Origin: Melittangium boletus DSM 14713
GTDB lineage: Bacteria; Myxococcota; Myxococcia; Myxococcales; Myxococcaceae
Assembly: GCF_002305855.1 (NCBI RefSeq)
Contig: NZ_CP022163.1
Span: 7,569,765-7,633,764, forward strand
Reading direction: 5' to 3'
Length of the DNA stretch: 64,000 bases
A program made the position numbers and the translations under genes. Below, piece by piece: positions 38,308 to 47,082 of this stretch; the stretch's first letter is position 1, and the number at the start of each line of letters is the position of its first letter. A model generated the notes under the pieces. That model was not told where the DNA came from. It did no database searches and saw nothing but the letters and a program-made list of their open reading frames with translations.

Positions 38308-41238
38308 CTAGAGCGCGATACCCACCAGGTGCAGATGGCCGAGCCCGTCATCGAAGCGCCGGGCGTATTGATAGAAGAGGGACACGGAGACGGCCTGTCC
38401 GAAGTTCGTGCGCAGGAAGAGCGCGCCGCCCGCGGCCCGGTGGTTGTCGCGCAGATTCGTCCGGGCCCACCCTCCGAAGGCCTCCAGCTCCAACTGGCTG
38501 ATGAAGAAGGATGGCCCGAGCCAGAAGAAGGACGTCCAGCCGTAGTCGAAAATGACGCGGTAGCGGTAGCGCGCGGAGGCGATGAGGACGTTGCGCGCCT
38601 CGAGGGCGAAGTCCTCGTAGCCGCGCAGGGGCTCCACGAAGCTGACACCGGGTTGCAGGCCCAGGGGAATGGAGCGGGAGGCCTCGGGGCCCTGGCGCCG
38701 TTGGTAGGTGAAGGCTCCGAGCGGGACGCCGCCCACCTGGAACAGCCCCTCGGGCGCGTGGGGCAGGGCGTGGCCGACGAGGGACAGGGTCAGGTTGTCG
38801 CGCTTCACGCCGGGCAGGCCGGGCACCACGGCCGTCAACTCTCCGCGCACCTCCGCGAAGGGGCGGGCGTTGTCGAACGCCAGGGGGTAGACGCCCGCGC
38901 TCAGGGTCAGGCCGAGCCCCCGCTGCGTGCCGCCATAGGAGGTGCTCTCCCCCGAGGTGAAGGACACGCTGGCCTCGGGGCCGAGCAGGGAGGTGCGCAC
39001 GCCGGGGCGCGAGGACGTGGTGAACCAGTCGCGGCGCAGGGCCAGCAGCCGCGCGCTCACGGGCGTGGTCCAGAAGGCGCGGGACACGGTCAGACTCACC
39101 TGGAGATCCCTTCGGCCCACCTCGCGCAGGCGCGCGCCGGACAGCTGCACGGTCCAGGGCGCGGCCAGGGCGGTGCCATAGGTGAAGGAGACGCTGGGGT
39201 CGCGCAGCGCGGTATCGGCCTCCACGAGGAGCGAATACTGGTGCATGCCCAGCCGATCCTGCCCCGCGAGCGCCAGGCCGCCGTGGATGATGCTGCGCTC
39301 GGGATCCGCCACGTCGGGCAGCGCGTAGATGTAGGGCGCGCGCAACTCCGGCAGGAAGAAGCGCTCCAGCGTCGAGTAGGGCTCGTCGGAGAGGATGTCC
39401 AGGGCGTGGCCCAGGTAGGGCGCGGAGGCGGGGGTGGCCTCCACGGGGCCCGGAAAGGAGGAGGCGCGGACGGCCACCGGGGCGGCGGGGGAAGGGCGGG
39501 ACTCGAGGGGCGCGGTGTCGAGCGAGAAGTCGAAGCCCTCGCGGTTGAGGAAGACCACCTCGGAGTCGCCATGCGGCGCCACGTCCATGACGAGGTGTGG
39601 CGCGTCGGTGATGCACTCGGGTGCTCCTCCGGCCACCAGGTCGAGCACGTGCGCCTGCCAGCGGCCCTCGTGCTCGCGCACGAAGACGAGCCGCCCCGCG
39701 TCCAGCCAGCGGGGCGCGTAGTTGAAGCGCCCGTCCTCGGTGAGGGCGCGCACGGTGCCATCCGTCTCGCGCAGCGCGAGGTTCCATCCCCGCTCCGTCA
39801 TCCGGGAGAAGACGATGCGCCCGTCGGCCGCCACCGCCGGGGGGCCGAGCGACACCTGTCCCTCGAAGCGAGTGAGCGGCGTGCGCTCGCCCGTGAGGAG
39901 GTCCAACCGGACCAGGTTGGCGGTGTCCTCGCTGACGTGGACGAAGACATACGCGCGGCCATCCGGCGAGACGCCGCCGCCCATGCCCTGGATGCCGTCC
40001 CACGTCTTCACCACCTCGCCGGTGCGCGCGTCCACCCGCCACACGCGCGACAGGTAGCCGCCCAGCGCATCGACATCCGCGGCCACGAGGTACAGGAACT
40101 GGCCATCCCCCGTGAAGGACAGGCCGCTCATGTTGATGGGGTGGGTGGAGAGCCACCGTCGCCCAGGGAGGAACTGGGTGAGCGAGCGGCTGAAGCGCGT
40201 TGAGCCATCGCGCTCGCGCACGGTGAGGCGGGGCACTTCGTCGCGGCCCACGTCCACGGTGGCGGTGGCGCCGTCGGCGGGCGAGGCGGCGAGCCGGGCG
40301 AAGTAGCCCACCTGGGCGGCGAGGACGCGCTGGGTGGCGGGTCGCGCGCGGGGTTGGAGCGTGCGGGCGAGCTCCGCGCTGAACTCATCGAAGAGCGTGC
40401 CGATGGTGCGGTTGTACACGGCGCGAAAGCGCAGCGTCACGCCCACGGGCGGCAGGAGCGAATCCCCCTGATCGCCCACCAGTTGCCACAGCTTCTCCTC
40501 GCCGTACTTCTGGGCGAGCCACGCCACGAAGTGACTCCCCATGAGGTAGTTGCCGCCGAAGGGATCCATGCGCCGGTGGCCGGGGTTCAGGTAGCCGGGG
40601 TGGAAGTCGCCGCCGAGCCGCTGGGAGGCCGCCTCGAAGAAGCCCCGCCACACGGGGCTGTGCGGCCGGCCCTGCTCCGTGCCCAGCCGGCCCTCGTAGA
40701 AGGTGGCCAGTCCCTCGAGGAACCAGGACTCCGTGAGGGAGTTGGACTGGAACAGGCCCCCCGTGAAGGTGTTGAGCACGCCCCACAGGCCGTCCGTCTG
40801 CTGCAACTGCACGTAGTGCACGGCCTCGTGACAGCCCACCGCGCCCAGCTCCGCCGGGCCGAAACCCAACAGGTTGAACAGCTCCAGGGACATGTGCGAC
40901 GGCAGCACCATCTGCTGGGGGAGACTGGAGTAGTCGGGCACCACGTACGCGTTGTTGAAGTCCTCACCCGTCAGGTAGACGAGCACCCGCTCACGCCCCT
41001 TGGGATTGCGGGGGAGCAGGCGCAGCCGCTCGACGCAGTCCTCCACCCGGGCCGCGATGCGCAGGGCGCTGGGCCGCAGACGGGCCGGGTAGTACAGCTC
41101 CATCGTGCGCGTGGACAGCTTGCGCATGTCCTCCCGGGCGAACTCCGTCTGGACGTTCTGCTCGAAGCGGGGTGTGACGAAGGCACACCCCGAGAGGGAC
41201 AGCAGGAGCAGCAGGACGGAGAGGAAGCGGCGCGGCAT
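38308..41238 (-). CDS. Lipoprotein fusing a zinc peptidase-like domain, a beta-propeller and an outer-membrane barrel
   Basis: 976 aa. Lipoprotein signal (FLSVLLLLLSLSGC, C18). Residues about 40-290 form a gluzincin-like domain with HEAVH (137-141) and a downstream Glu (WFLEGLATFYEG, E175). About 330-600 is a WD40/TolB-like propeller (SFTGDGQFLYLVA, GGGVSPDGRAYVFVH, VAADGRIVFSRM, PRWLDAGRLVFVRE). From about 650 to the end, alternating amphipathic strands resemble an Omp85/surface-antigen barrel (SFVEPLRGYEDFALEARNVL, YRYRVIFDYGWTSFFWLGP, ending LHLVGIAL). Start ATG 41238; ATG 41271 would add 11 residues. A TolB-propeller linked to a barrel suggests an envelope protein-processing or export role, which is inference. 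Confidence 0.85.
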   Translation of the reverse strand: MPRRFLSVLLLLLSLSGCAFVTPRFEQNVQTEFAREDMRKLSTRTMELYYPARLRPSALRIAARVEDCVERLRLLPRNPKGRERVLVYLTGEDFNNAYVVPDYSSLPQQMVLPSHMSLELFNLLGFGPAELGAVGCHEAVHYVQLQQTDGLWGVLNTFTGGLFQSNSLTESWFLEGLATFYEGRLGTEQGRPHSPVWRGFFEAASQRLGGDFHPGYLNPGHRRMDPFGGNYLMGSHFVAWLAQKYGEEKLWQLVGDQGDSLLPPVGVTLRFRAVYNRTIGTLFDEFSAELARTLQPRARPATQRVLAAQVGYFARLAASPADGATATVDVGRDEVPRLTVRERDGSTRFSRSLTQFLPGRRWLSTHPINMSGLSFTGDGQFLYLVAADVDALGGYLSRVWRVDARTGEVVKTWDGIQGMGGGVSPDGRAYVFVHVSEDTANLVRLDLLTGERTPLTRFEGQVSLGPPAVAADGRIVFSRMTERGWNLALRETDGTVRALTEDGRFNYAPRWLDAGRLVFVREHEGRWQAHVLDLVAGGAPECITDAPHLVMDVAPHGDSEVVFLNREGFDFSLDTAPLESRPSPAAPVAVRASSFPGPVEATPASAPYLGHALDILSDEPYSTLERFFLPELRAPYIYALPDVADPERSIIHGGLALAGQDRLGMHQYSLLVEADTALRDPSVSFTYGTALAAPWTVQLSGARLREVGRRDLQVSLTVSRAFWTTPVSARLLALRRDWFTTSSRPGVRTSLLGPEASVSFTSGESTSYGGTQRGLGLTLSAGVYPLAFDNARPFAEVRGELTAVVPGLPGVKRDNLTLSLVGHALPHAPEGLFQVGGVPLGAFTYQRRQGPEASRSIPLGLQPGVSFVEPLRGYEDFALEARNVLIASARYRYRVIFDYGWTSFFWLGPSFFISQLELEAFGGWARTNLRDNHRAAGGALFLRTNFGQAVSVSLFYQYARRFDDGLGHLHLVGIAL

Positions 41239-41350
41239 GAACACCCATCCTAGGAGCGGGTGAGTATTCATGGCGATGAACTTGGTTTTCGCGATAAGGG
41301 GTGCGTCCGTTTCGTTACGGTCGAGTCCTTCATCAGTAGAGGAACCTTCA

Positions 41351-42634
41351 ATGGCTCATCCCGCCCCTCCGCATGTCCAACAAGCCCAGGCCCAGGTCGC
41401 GGCCGCCTTCCAGCAGCTCGGGGGCAAGCCGGTGGATCTCCTCAAGTCCCCCTGGTCTGAGGTGGAAGCCGCCGTCCCGGGTCTGATCGGCGGCACCTTC
41501 CAGCCGAACAACCAGAACCACCAGATGTTCGCCCTGGGCCTGGCGGGCGCGCTCGCCGAGCGTCTGGCGGAAGACCATGGCGCCTTCTGGTTCCTCAACC
41601 GCGAGTCTCCCGAGGGGGCCTCGCTGGGCTTCCCCGACGCGCTCATCGTGCTGTCGCCGTTCGGCGAGGTGATGAACTCGCTGGTGAGCGGCAAGCTGTC
41701 GCGCCTGGACGAGGTGAGCACGAACATCCGCGGCATGCTGGGCAAGGCGCGCTTTGGCGCCCAGGGCGGCGGCCAGAAGCTGAGCGCCGCGGACTACCAG
41801 CGGCTGATCGATCCGGGCTTCATGCAGTTCCTGGTGATGGATCCGGCCAAGACGAACAAGGCCTTCGACTCGACGCCCGAGGCGCTGTCGCGGGAGATCC
41901 GTGACGCGCTGGGCCGTGCGCAGATGCCCAAGGAGGTGCGCGCGCAGTTCGAGGGGCAGGTGCTCTCGGCGCTGCAGCAGATGGAGCCGGGCAAGAAGCT
42001 GGTGGAGCAGGTGGAGCTGGCGCCGCGCATCGTGGAGCTGATGGCGCACCTGTTCGGCACGCAGGCGAGCACGGGCGCGGCGCAGAACGAGTTCTGGGGC
42101 CACCTGATCCTCCCCATGCTCTTCATCGGCGCGCCGACGAGCTTCCCTCCGGTGGACGACGAGGAGATCCAGGCCTTCACCCAGGGCGTGGCGCCGATGG
42201 AGCTGTTCGTGGACGTGGTGCCGCACTCGGTGCAGGCGCCGGACGAGGGGCTCCTGGGCGCGTTCGATCGCACCGAGGTGAGCCCGATCAATTCGAGCTT
42301 CGAGCGGGCGCGGGCGCCCCTGCACCTGCTCAAGCTGAACGTGGAGCGGCTCAAGCCGCTGCTCGCGAAGTTCGACGCGAACCAGATGGTGGACGCGGTG
42401 CGTCGCTTCACCAAGTACATGGAGGAGAAGTCGGGCAAGGGCGCGCCGCCCAACCCCCAGAACGAGGAGATGCTCAAGGCGGCCTCGGTGCTCCTCACGG
42501 ACCTCAAGAAGCTGGTGCTCGAGGGCAAGGGCGACGTCTGCCTGCGCCAGATGACGGAAGGCGACGCCATGTCCGAGCGGGACCTGGCCGCGGTGCGCAA
42601 CGCCCTGCAGGGGCCGCGCATCATCCTGAGCTAG
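41351..42634 (+). CDS. Conserved-looking cytosolic protein of unknown function
   Basis: 427 aa; I do not recognise it. Start ATG 41351 with AGAGGAA at 41337-41343. There is no signal or membrane segment. The N-terminal half looks alpha/beta (FWFLNRESPEGASLGFPDAL, IVLSPFGEVMNSLV); the rest is mainly helical (LSREIRDALGRAQMPKEVRA, VEQVELAPRIVELMAHLFG, LNVERLKPLLAKFDANQM). Codon use is fully typical of the genome, so it is likely a native, well-expressed protein. It stands alone: divergent from the peptidase/barrel gene and followed by a strong terminator. Confidence 0.7.
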   Translation: MAHPAPPHVQQAQAQVAAAFQQLGGKPVDLLKSPWSEVEAAVPGLIGGTFQPNNQNHQMFALGLAGALAERLAEDHGAFWFLNRESPEGASLGFPDALIVLSPFGEVMNSLVSGKLSRLDEVSTNIRGMLGKARFGAQGGGQKLSAADYQRLIDPGFMQFLVMDPAKTNKAFDSTPEALSREIRDALGRAQMPKEVRAQFEGQVLSALQQMEPGKKLVEQVELAPRIVELMAHLFGTQASTGAAQNEFWGHLILPMLFIGAPTSFPPVDDEEIQAFTQGVAPMELFVDVVPHSVQAPDEGLLGAFDRTEVSPINSSFERARAPLHLLKLNVERLKPLLAKFDANQMVDAVRRFTKYMEEKSGKGAPPNPQNEEMLKAASVLLTDLKKLVLEGKGDVCLRQMTEGDAMSERDLAAVRNALQGPRIILS

Positions 42635-42659
42635 CGCGGAATTGACTCACGCGATGCAC

Positions 42660-42700
42660 GAAGGGGCCACACGGACGGACCGTGGGCCCCTTCTGTGTTT
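42660..42700. terminator. Rho-independent terminator between convergent genes
   Basis: GAAGGGGCC (42660-42668) pairs with GGCCCCTTC (42685-42693) across a 16-base loop and is followed by TGTGTTT on the plus strand. It lies between the unknown gene ending at 42634 and the convergent DUF2520 gene, so it can serve both directions. Confidence 0.7.
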
Positions 42701-43545
42701 CAGGTGTTTGAAAGGGATTGCTTCAGCGCGGCGCGTGTCTCGGGTGTGAGCCGGTGTTGGACCAATTCCAATCCACGCAGCGACAGCGGCCGGTAGACGG
42801 CGGCCACTTCCGAGGGCAGGGCCGTGAGGTGGGCCGCGACCACGCCCGCGTCTCCTCGCGCGATGGGGCCGGTGTACCCAGCCGCCAGTCCTCGCGCCTC
42901 CACGCCCCGCAACGCCGAGCGGGTCAGCGGCAGCAGCGCGGCGAGCGCGTCCTCCTCGGAGATGCCCGCCACGCGCAGCGCCTCCACCGCCGCGGAGAGG
43001 GCCGCGACCACGCCTCCGGCGCTCAACACGGCTCCCGCATGGTAGGCGGCCCGGTGTTGCTCCTTCACCCGGAGGACGCGCATCCCCACGTCTTCCGCCA
43101 TCCGCTCCAGCACCTCTCGCAGCCATTTCGAGCGGGTGCTGACCGCCACCGAATTGCCCGCCAGCGAGTCCCTCGCGTCCGATACCGCCACGAGCGGGTG
43201 GAAGGAACCCAGCACCCGTCCCTGGGGCGTGCCCAATGCATCGAGGGACAGTGCCCCCGCGCAGTGCACCAGGGCCGCGCCTCGCGCGAGCCGGGGCTTC
43301 ATCTCCTCGGCCACGGGGGACACGGCCTTGTCCGGCACGCACAGCAGACACACCCGCGCCTGGCCCACGTCCTTCTCCGTCGCGAGCTGGAGCCTCAACC
43401 CACGGGCCCGGCGCTGACTCTCCTCGGAGCGCGCGAGCACCCGGACGGGCCAGCGCTTCGCGGCGAGCGCCAGGGCGAGCGCGCCGCCCAACCGGCCCGC
43501 GCCCACCACCACCACCGAGGGGCGACTGGGGCGCGCGGGACTCAT
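42700..43545 (-). CDS. Rossmann-fold / DUF2520 dehydrogenase-like protein
   Basis: 281 aa. The N-terminal Rossmann domain has the dinucleotide-binding VVVGAGRLGGALALALA (GxGxxG at 15-20). It is followed by a ProC/ketopantoate-reductase-like core (CVPDKAVSPVAEEM, VHCAGALSLDALG, GSFHPLVAV) and the helical DUF2520 C-terminal domain (HRAAYHAGAVLSAGGVVAAL, GYTGPIARGDAGVVAAHL). Family members are predicted NAD(P)-dependent oxidoreductases of unknown substrate. ATG 43545 lies 4 bp after the stop of the Clp-type gene on the same strand, so the two are probably co-transcribed. It ends at the convergent terminator. Confidence 0.87.
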   Translation of the reverse strand: MSPARPSRPSVVVVGAGRLGGALALALAAKRWPVRVLARSEESQRRARGLRLQLATEKDVGQARVCLLCVPDKAVSPVAEEMKPRLARGAALVHCAGALSLDALGTPQGRVLGSFHPLVAVSDARDSLAGNSVAVSTRSKWLREVLERMAEDVGMRVLRVKEQHRAAYHAGAVLSAGGVVAALSAAVEALRVAGISEEDALAALLPLTRSALRGVEARGLAAGYTGPIARGDAGVVAAHLTALPSEVAAVYRPLSLRGLELVQHRLTPETRAALKQSLSNT

Positions 43546-43549
43546 CGGC

Positions 43550-46147
43550 TCACCGCTCCTCGCGCTGGAACTGCAATTCCCCGTCCTGCACGCTCACCTG
43601 GACCCGATCGCCCGCCATGAACTCGCCCGCGAGGATCCGCTCGGCGAGGGGCGCTTCCACCAGCCGCTGCACCACCTGGCGCATGGGCCGCGCACCCAGC
43701 TTCGGGTCGAATCCGCCCGACTTCATCAGCAACTCCACCACGTCCGCTCCGGCCACGTACTCGATGCTCTTCTCCGTGGCGAGCCGCTTGCGGCTCTCGT
43801 CCAGCAGCAGGGTGGCGATGCGCGCCACGTCCGTCTCGCTCAGGGGGCGGAAGGGCATCCGCTCGTCGATGCGGTTCCACAACTCGGGCGGCATCGCCTG
43901 GCGCGCGGCGTTGCTCGCGGCGTCCATGTCGTTCGTCTGGGTGCCCTGGGCCGCCGGGGTGCCGAAGCCGAGGCTCCGGCTCGTGCGGTGGAAGGCCTCC
44001 GCGCCCAGGTTCGTCGTCAGGACGATGACCGTGTTGGAGAAGTCGATGTGCCGGCCCTTGCCGTCCGTCAACCGGCCCTCCTCCAGCACCTGGAGCAGGA
44101 GGAGCTGCACCTCGCGGTGGGCCTTCTCGATCTCGTCCAGCACCACCACGCACGAGGGGCGGCGGCGCACGGGCTCGGTCAACTGGCCTCCATCGCCATA
44201 GCCCACGTACCCCGCGGGCGAGCCGATGAGCCGTGACACACCGTGGCTCTCGGACATCTCGCTCATGTCCAGACGCACGAGCAGATCCTTGCTGCCGAAG
44301 AGCACCTCGGCGAGCGCGCGCGCCATCTCCGTCTTGCCCACGCCCGTGGGGCCCAGGAAGAGGAAGGAGCCCATGGGTCGGCGCGAGGCGAAGCCCGCGT
44401 AGTTGCGGCGGATGACGCGGGCGATGCGGGAGATGGCCTCCTCGTGGCCGATGACGCGCTCGCCCAGGTCCGCCTCCAGCCGGAGCAGCCGCGCCGAGTC
44501 CGTCATCAGCAGGCGCTCCTCGGGGATGCCGGCGATCTTCGCCACGATGCGCGCCACGTCCCCGGCCTCCACCAGCTCCTTGCCCTCGCGGCGGCAGCGC
44601 GAGCCCGCCAGGTCCACCACGGAGATGGCCTTGTCCGGCATGAATCGGTCCGTCACGTAGCGCGACGCGAGCGACGCGGCGGCTTCCAGCGCATCGGGGG
44701 CGTAGCGCAGGCCGTGGTGATCCTCGTACCGGCCGATGATGCCCTGGAGGATCTCCACCGTCTCGGGCACCGAGGGCTCGTGGACGACGACCGGCGTGAA
44801 GCGCCGCTCGAGCGCCGGATCCTGCGAGATGAACTTGCGGTACTCGTCGTGCGTGGTGGCGCCGATGCAGGGGAACTCCCCGCGCGCCATGGCCGTCTTC
44901 AGCTCGTTGGCGGCGTCCTGGGGGCCCTCGCCCGTGGAGCCCGCGCCCACCAGCGTGTGGATTTCATCGATGAAGACGACCACGCGGCCGTCCGCGCGCC
45001 GCACCTCGTCCTTGAGGGCGTTGAGCTTCTCGGAGAAGGCGCCGCGCAACTGCGTGCCCGCCACCAGCGTGGCCATGTCCAGCTCGACGAGGATCTTCTC
45101 GGCGAGGCCTCCACGCAGCTCCGTCAGCCGCTGCGCCACGCCCTCCACCACGGCCGTCTTGCCCACGCCCGCCTCGCCTAGGAGGCAGGGGTTGTTGGTG
45201 CGCCGCTTGCCGAGGACGTCGATGACTTCCTCGATCTCCTTGGCGCGGCCCACCACGGGATCCAGCTTGCCCTCCTGGGCGAGCCGGCTCAGGTTGCGGC
45301 CGTGCGAGGTGAGCAGGGGGAAGCGCTTCTCGTCGAGGACCAGCGGAGCCGCCGTGCGGGGCGGCGCCGGACGTGACGGCGCGGCGACGGGCGGCGGGGT
45401 CTGCCGGGGAGGCGCCGGAGGAGGCACGGCCACGGCGGGAGCGGGAGGGGCCGCGGGCGGAGCCGCCACGGGCGCGCTCGACCCTCCCGAGGTGGGAACG
45501 GGCGGAGGCGTGCGGGTGGGCGCCGGGGGAAGGGGCGCGGGGGTGGCGGCGCGGATGTCCTCGTTCACCTCGTCGATGAGGTCGCGCGGAGAGAGCGCGG
45601 GCCGGGACGGCGCGCGGGGGGGAGGGGGCGTGCGCGAGATGCTCGGCGCGAAGGCCGACACGGGCAGGGCCGAGGGGGGCGAGCCAGGAGGACGGCTCGG
45701 CCGGGGCATGACCAGCGGCAGGGCCGTCCGGCCGGGCTGGAGCCGCCGGGGCGTGTTCCCACTGACACAGTAGGACAGGGCGATGTTCGCCAGGCTGATG
45801 AGGTGCAGCCCCGCCTTGGTGAGCATCTCCCGGGCGGCGCAGGGCACGCGGGTGAAGGCCACGAGCAGGTGGAGGCAATCCGCCTCGCGCGAGCCGATGC
45901 TCTGGGCGTTTTCCCGGGCCCTCATGCACAGCGTGCGCACGAGGCCGTCCTGCTCCATCACCTGGGCGGTCATCTGCTCGAGGAGGCTGTCCTCGTCGAT
46001 GCCCTTCTCCTTGAGCAGGAGCTGGGCCCGGTTCTCCACCGTGAAGAGGGCGAGGAGCACGTGGGCCGAGGTGAGTTTCTGTGCAACGCTCTGGGCGATG
46101 TCCGAGGCTTCGTGGAGTACCTGTGCGAGATCCGTGCTGTCGACCAT
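43550..46147 (-). CDS. ClpA/ClpC-type double-AAA+ unfoldase with long Pro-rich linker
   Basis: 865 aa. A Clp N-domain-like helical region (about 5-125; LTSAHVLLALFTVENRAQLL) is followed by a linker of roughly 130 residues dominated by Pro and Ala (about 135-268). Two AAA+ modules follow: D1 with Walker A GEAGVGKT (324-331) and Walker B VVVFIDEIHTL; D2 with GPTGVGKTE and CVVVLDEIEKA. Little lies between DLAGSRCRREGKEL and the D2 entry, so the ClpB/ClpC coiled-coil middle domain is missing, as in ClpA. SRSLGFGTP sits where ClpP-binding loops (xGF/IGL) occur, so it might feed ClpP. Start ATG 46147 with GGAG upstream; no clpS or clpP is adjacent. Confidence 0.9.
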   Translation of the reverse strand: MVDSTDLAQVLHEASDIAQSVAQKLTSAHVLLALFTVENRAQLLLKEKGIDEDSLLEQMTAQVMEQDGLVRTLCMRARENAQSIGSREADCLHLLVAFTRVPCAAREMLTKAGLHLISLANIALSYCVSGNTPRRLQPGRTALPLVMPRPSRPPGSPPSALPVSAFAPSISRTPPPPRAPSRPALSPRDLIDEVNEDIRAATPAPLPPAPTRTPPPVPTSGGSSAPVAAPPAAPPAPAVAVPPPAPPRQTPPPVAAPSRPAPPRTAAPLVLDEKRFPLLTSHGRNLSRLAQEGKLDPVVGRAKEIEEVIDVLGKRRTNNPCLLGEAGVGKTAVVEGVAQRLTELRGGLAEKILVELDMATLVAGTQLRGAFSEKLNALKDEVRRADGRVVVFIDEIHTLVGAGSTGEGPQDAANELKTAMARGEFPCIGATTHDEYRKFISQDPALERRFTPVVVHEPSVPETVEILQGIIGRYEDHHGLRYAPDALEAAASLASRYVTDRFMPDKAISVVDLAGSRCRREGKELVEAGDVARIVAKIAGIPEERLLMTDSARLLRLEADLGERVIGHEEAISRIARVIRRNYAGFASRRPMGSFLFLGPTGVGKTEMARALAEVLFGSKDLLVRLDMSEMSESHGVSRLIGSPAGYVGYGDGGQLTEPVRRRPSCVVVLDEIEKAHREVQLLLLQVLEEGRLTDGKGRHIDFSNTVIVLTTNLGAEAFHRTSRSLGFGTPAAQGTQTNDMDAASNAARQAMPPELWNRIDERMPFRPLSETDVARIATLLLDESRKRLATEKSIEYVAGADVVELLMKSGGFDPKLGARPMRQVVQRLVEAPLAERILAGEFMAGDRVQVSVQDGELQFQREER

Positions 46148-46257
46148 TCGGTCTCCGGAAGGCGAGCAGGCGAGCACATACACCCTTCGGATCCGCGCGG
46201 CAAAATTTCCGCGACAGGTTGCTACACCTTGACTTCGCGGTGGGAGATGATTCGGGG

Positions 46258-46277
46258 GGAACATTCGAACGGGTTCC
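46258..46277. promoter_or_regulatory. Inverted repeat in the divergent Clp/Yip1 region
   Basis: GGAAC (46258-46262) and GTTCC (46273-46277) form a 5-bp inverted repeat with a 10-base spacer in the 218-bp region between divergent genes. It is a possible operator; no promoter consensus was convincing here. Confidence 0.2.
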
Positions 46278-46365
46278 GGGTTGACGGGCCCGATTTCCTC
46301 CCTGGTTGCAATGAAGGGCCTCTCCAGGCGTACATCCGCGTGCCGCCCTGGTGGCCCACCTCCCT

Positions 46366-47082
46366 ATGATCTCCTTCGTTCAACCCACCCGAGTGCTCCT
46401 CGACCCGATCGAGGCGACGCGCACCGCGGTCGAGGCCCGCCGTTGGCTCTGGCCCCTGCTGCTCCTCGTCGTCTGTGTGTCCGCGTCCGGAACGGCCTTT
46501 TCCCTCCGTTGGAACGCGGCTCCCGCGGTGGTGCGGCAGTTGCAGTCAGCGGGAGGCCTGGAGCGGATGACCGAGAGCGAGCTCTCGGAGGAGATCCAGA
46601 ACGCCTCGCGCAAGGCGCTGGTGGCGGGAATCGCCAAGGGCGTGTTGTTGATGCCGCTGATGACGCTGGCCCTGGCGGCGGCGCTGTGGCTGTGTGCGTG
46701 GCTGTTCGACCGCTCGGCCTCGTTCGGCCAGCTCTGGTCGGCGGCGGCGCTGGCGATGCTGCCCATCGCGCTCTACCACCTCATCTTCGCTGTCTGCGCC
46801 TTCGCCCAGCCTTCCCTGTCCGAGGCGCGGGTGCAGGACCTGGTGCCCTCGAGTCTGGCGGTGGTGCAGGGGTTGTCGCCCAAGCTGGAGCGGGTGTTCC
46901 GGGCGGTGGACTTCTTCAACCTCTGGAGCGTGGGGTTGCTCGGCCTGGGGTTCTCCGCGGCCACGGGGATGAGCCGGGGCCGGGCGGTGCTGCTGTTCAC
47001 GGTCCTCTATATCGCCTTCGCCGGAGTGTTCTTCGTGGGCCTGCCGGGCATCGCGGCCGCCAAGGCGGGAGGTGGGGCATGA
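46366..47082 (+). CDS. Yip1-domain membrane protein
   Basis: 238 aa. Five hydrophobic segments (LWPLLLLVVCVSASGTAFSL, GVLLMPLMTLALAAALWLCA, ALAMLPIALYHLIFAVCAF, VGLLGLGFSAATG, VLLFTVLYIAFAGVFFVGL) with an N-terminal RVLLDPIEATRTAVEARRW typical of bacterial Yip1-family proteins. Such proteins often precede MacAB/TolC-type efflux genes; their role is unclear. The start is ATG 46366 or GTG 46351; neither has a good Shine-Dalgarno. Its stop overlaps the ATG of the TolC-type gene, so it is the first gene of a six-gene coupled operon. Confidence 0.8.
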   Translation: MISFVQPTRVLLDPIEATRTAVEARRWLWPLLLLVVCVSASGTAFSLRWNAAPAVVRQLQSAGGLERMTESELSEEIQNASRKALVAGIAKGVLLMPLMTLALAAALWLCAWLFDRSASFGQLWSAAALAMLPIALYHLIFAVCAFAQPSLSEARVQDLVPSSLAVVQGLSPKLERVFRAVDFFNLWSVGLLGLGFSAATGMSRGRAVLLFTVLYIAFAGVFFVGLPGIAAAKAGGGA

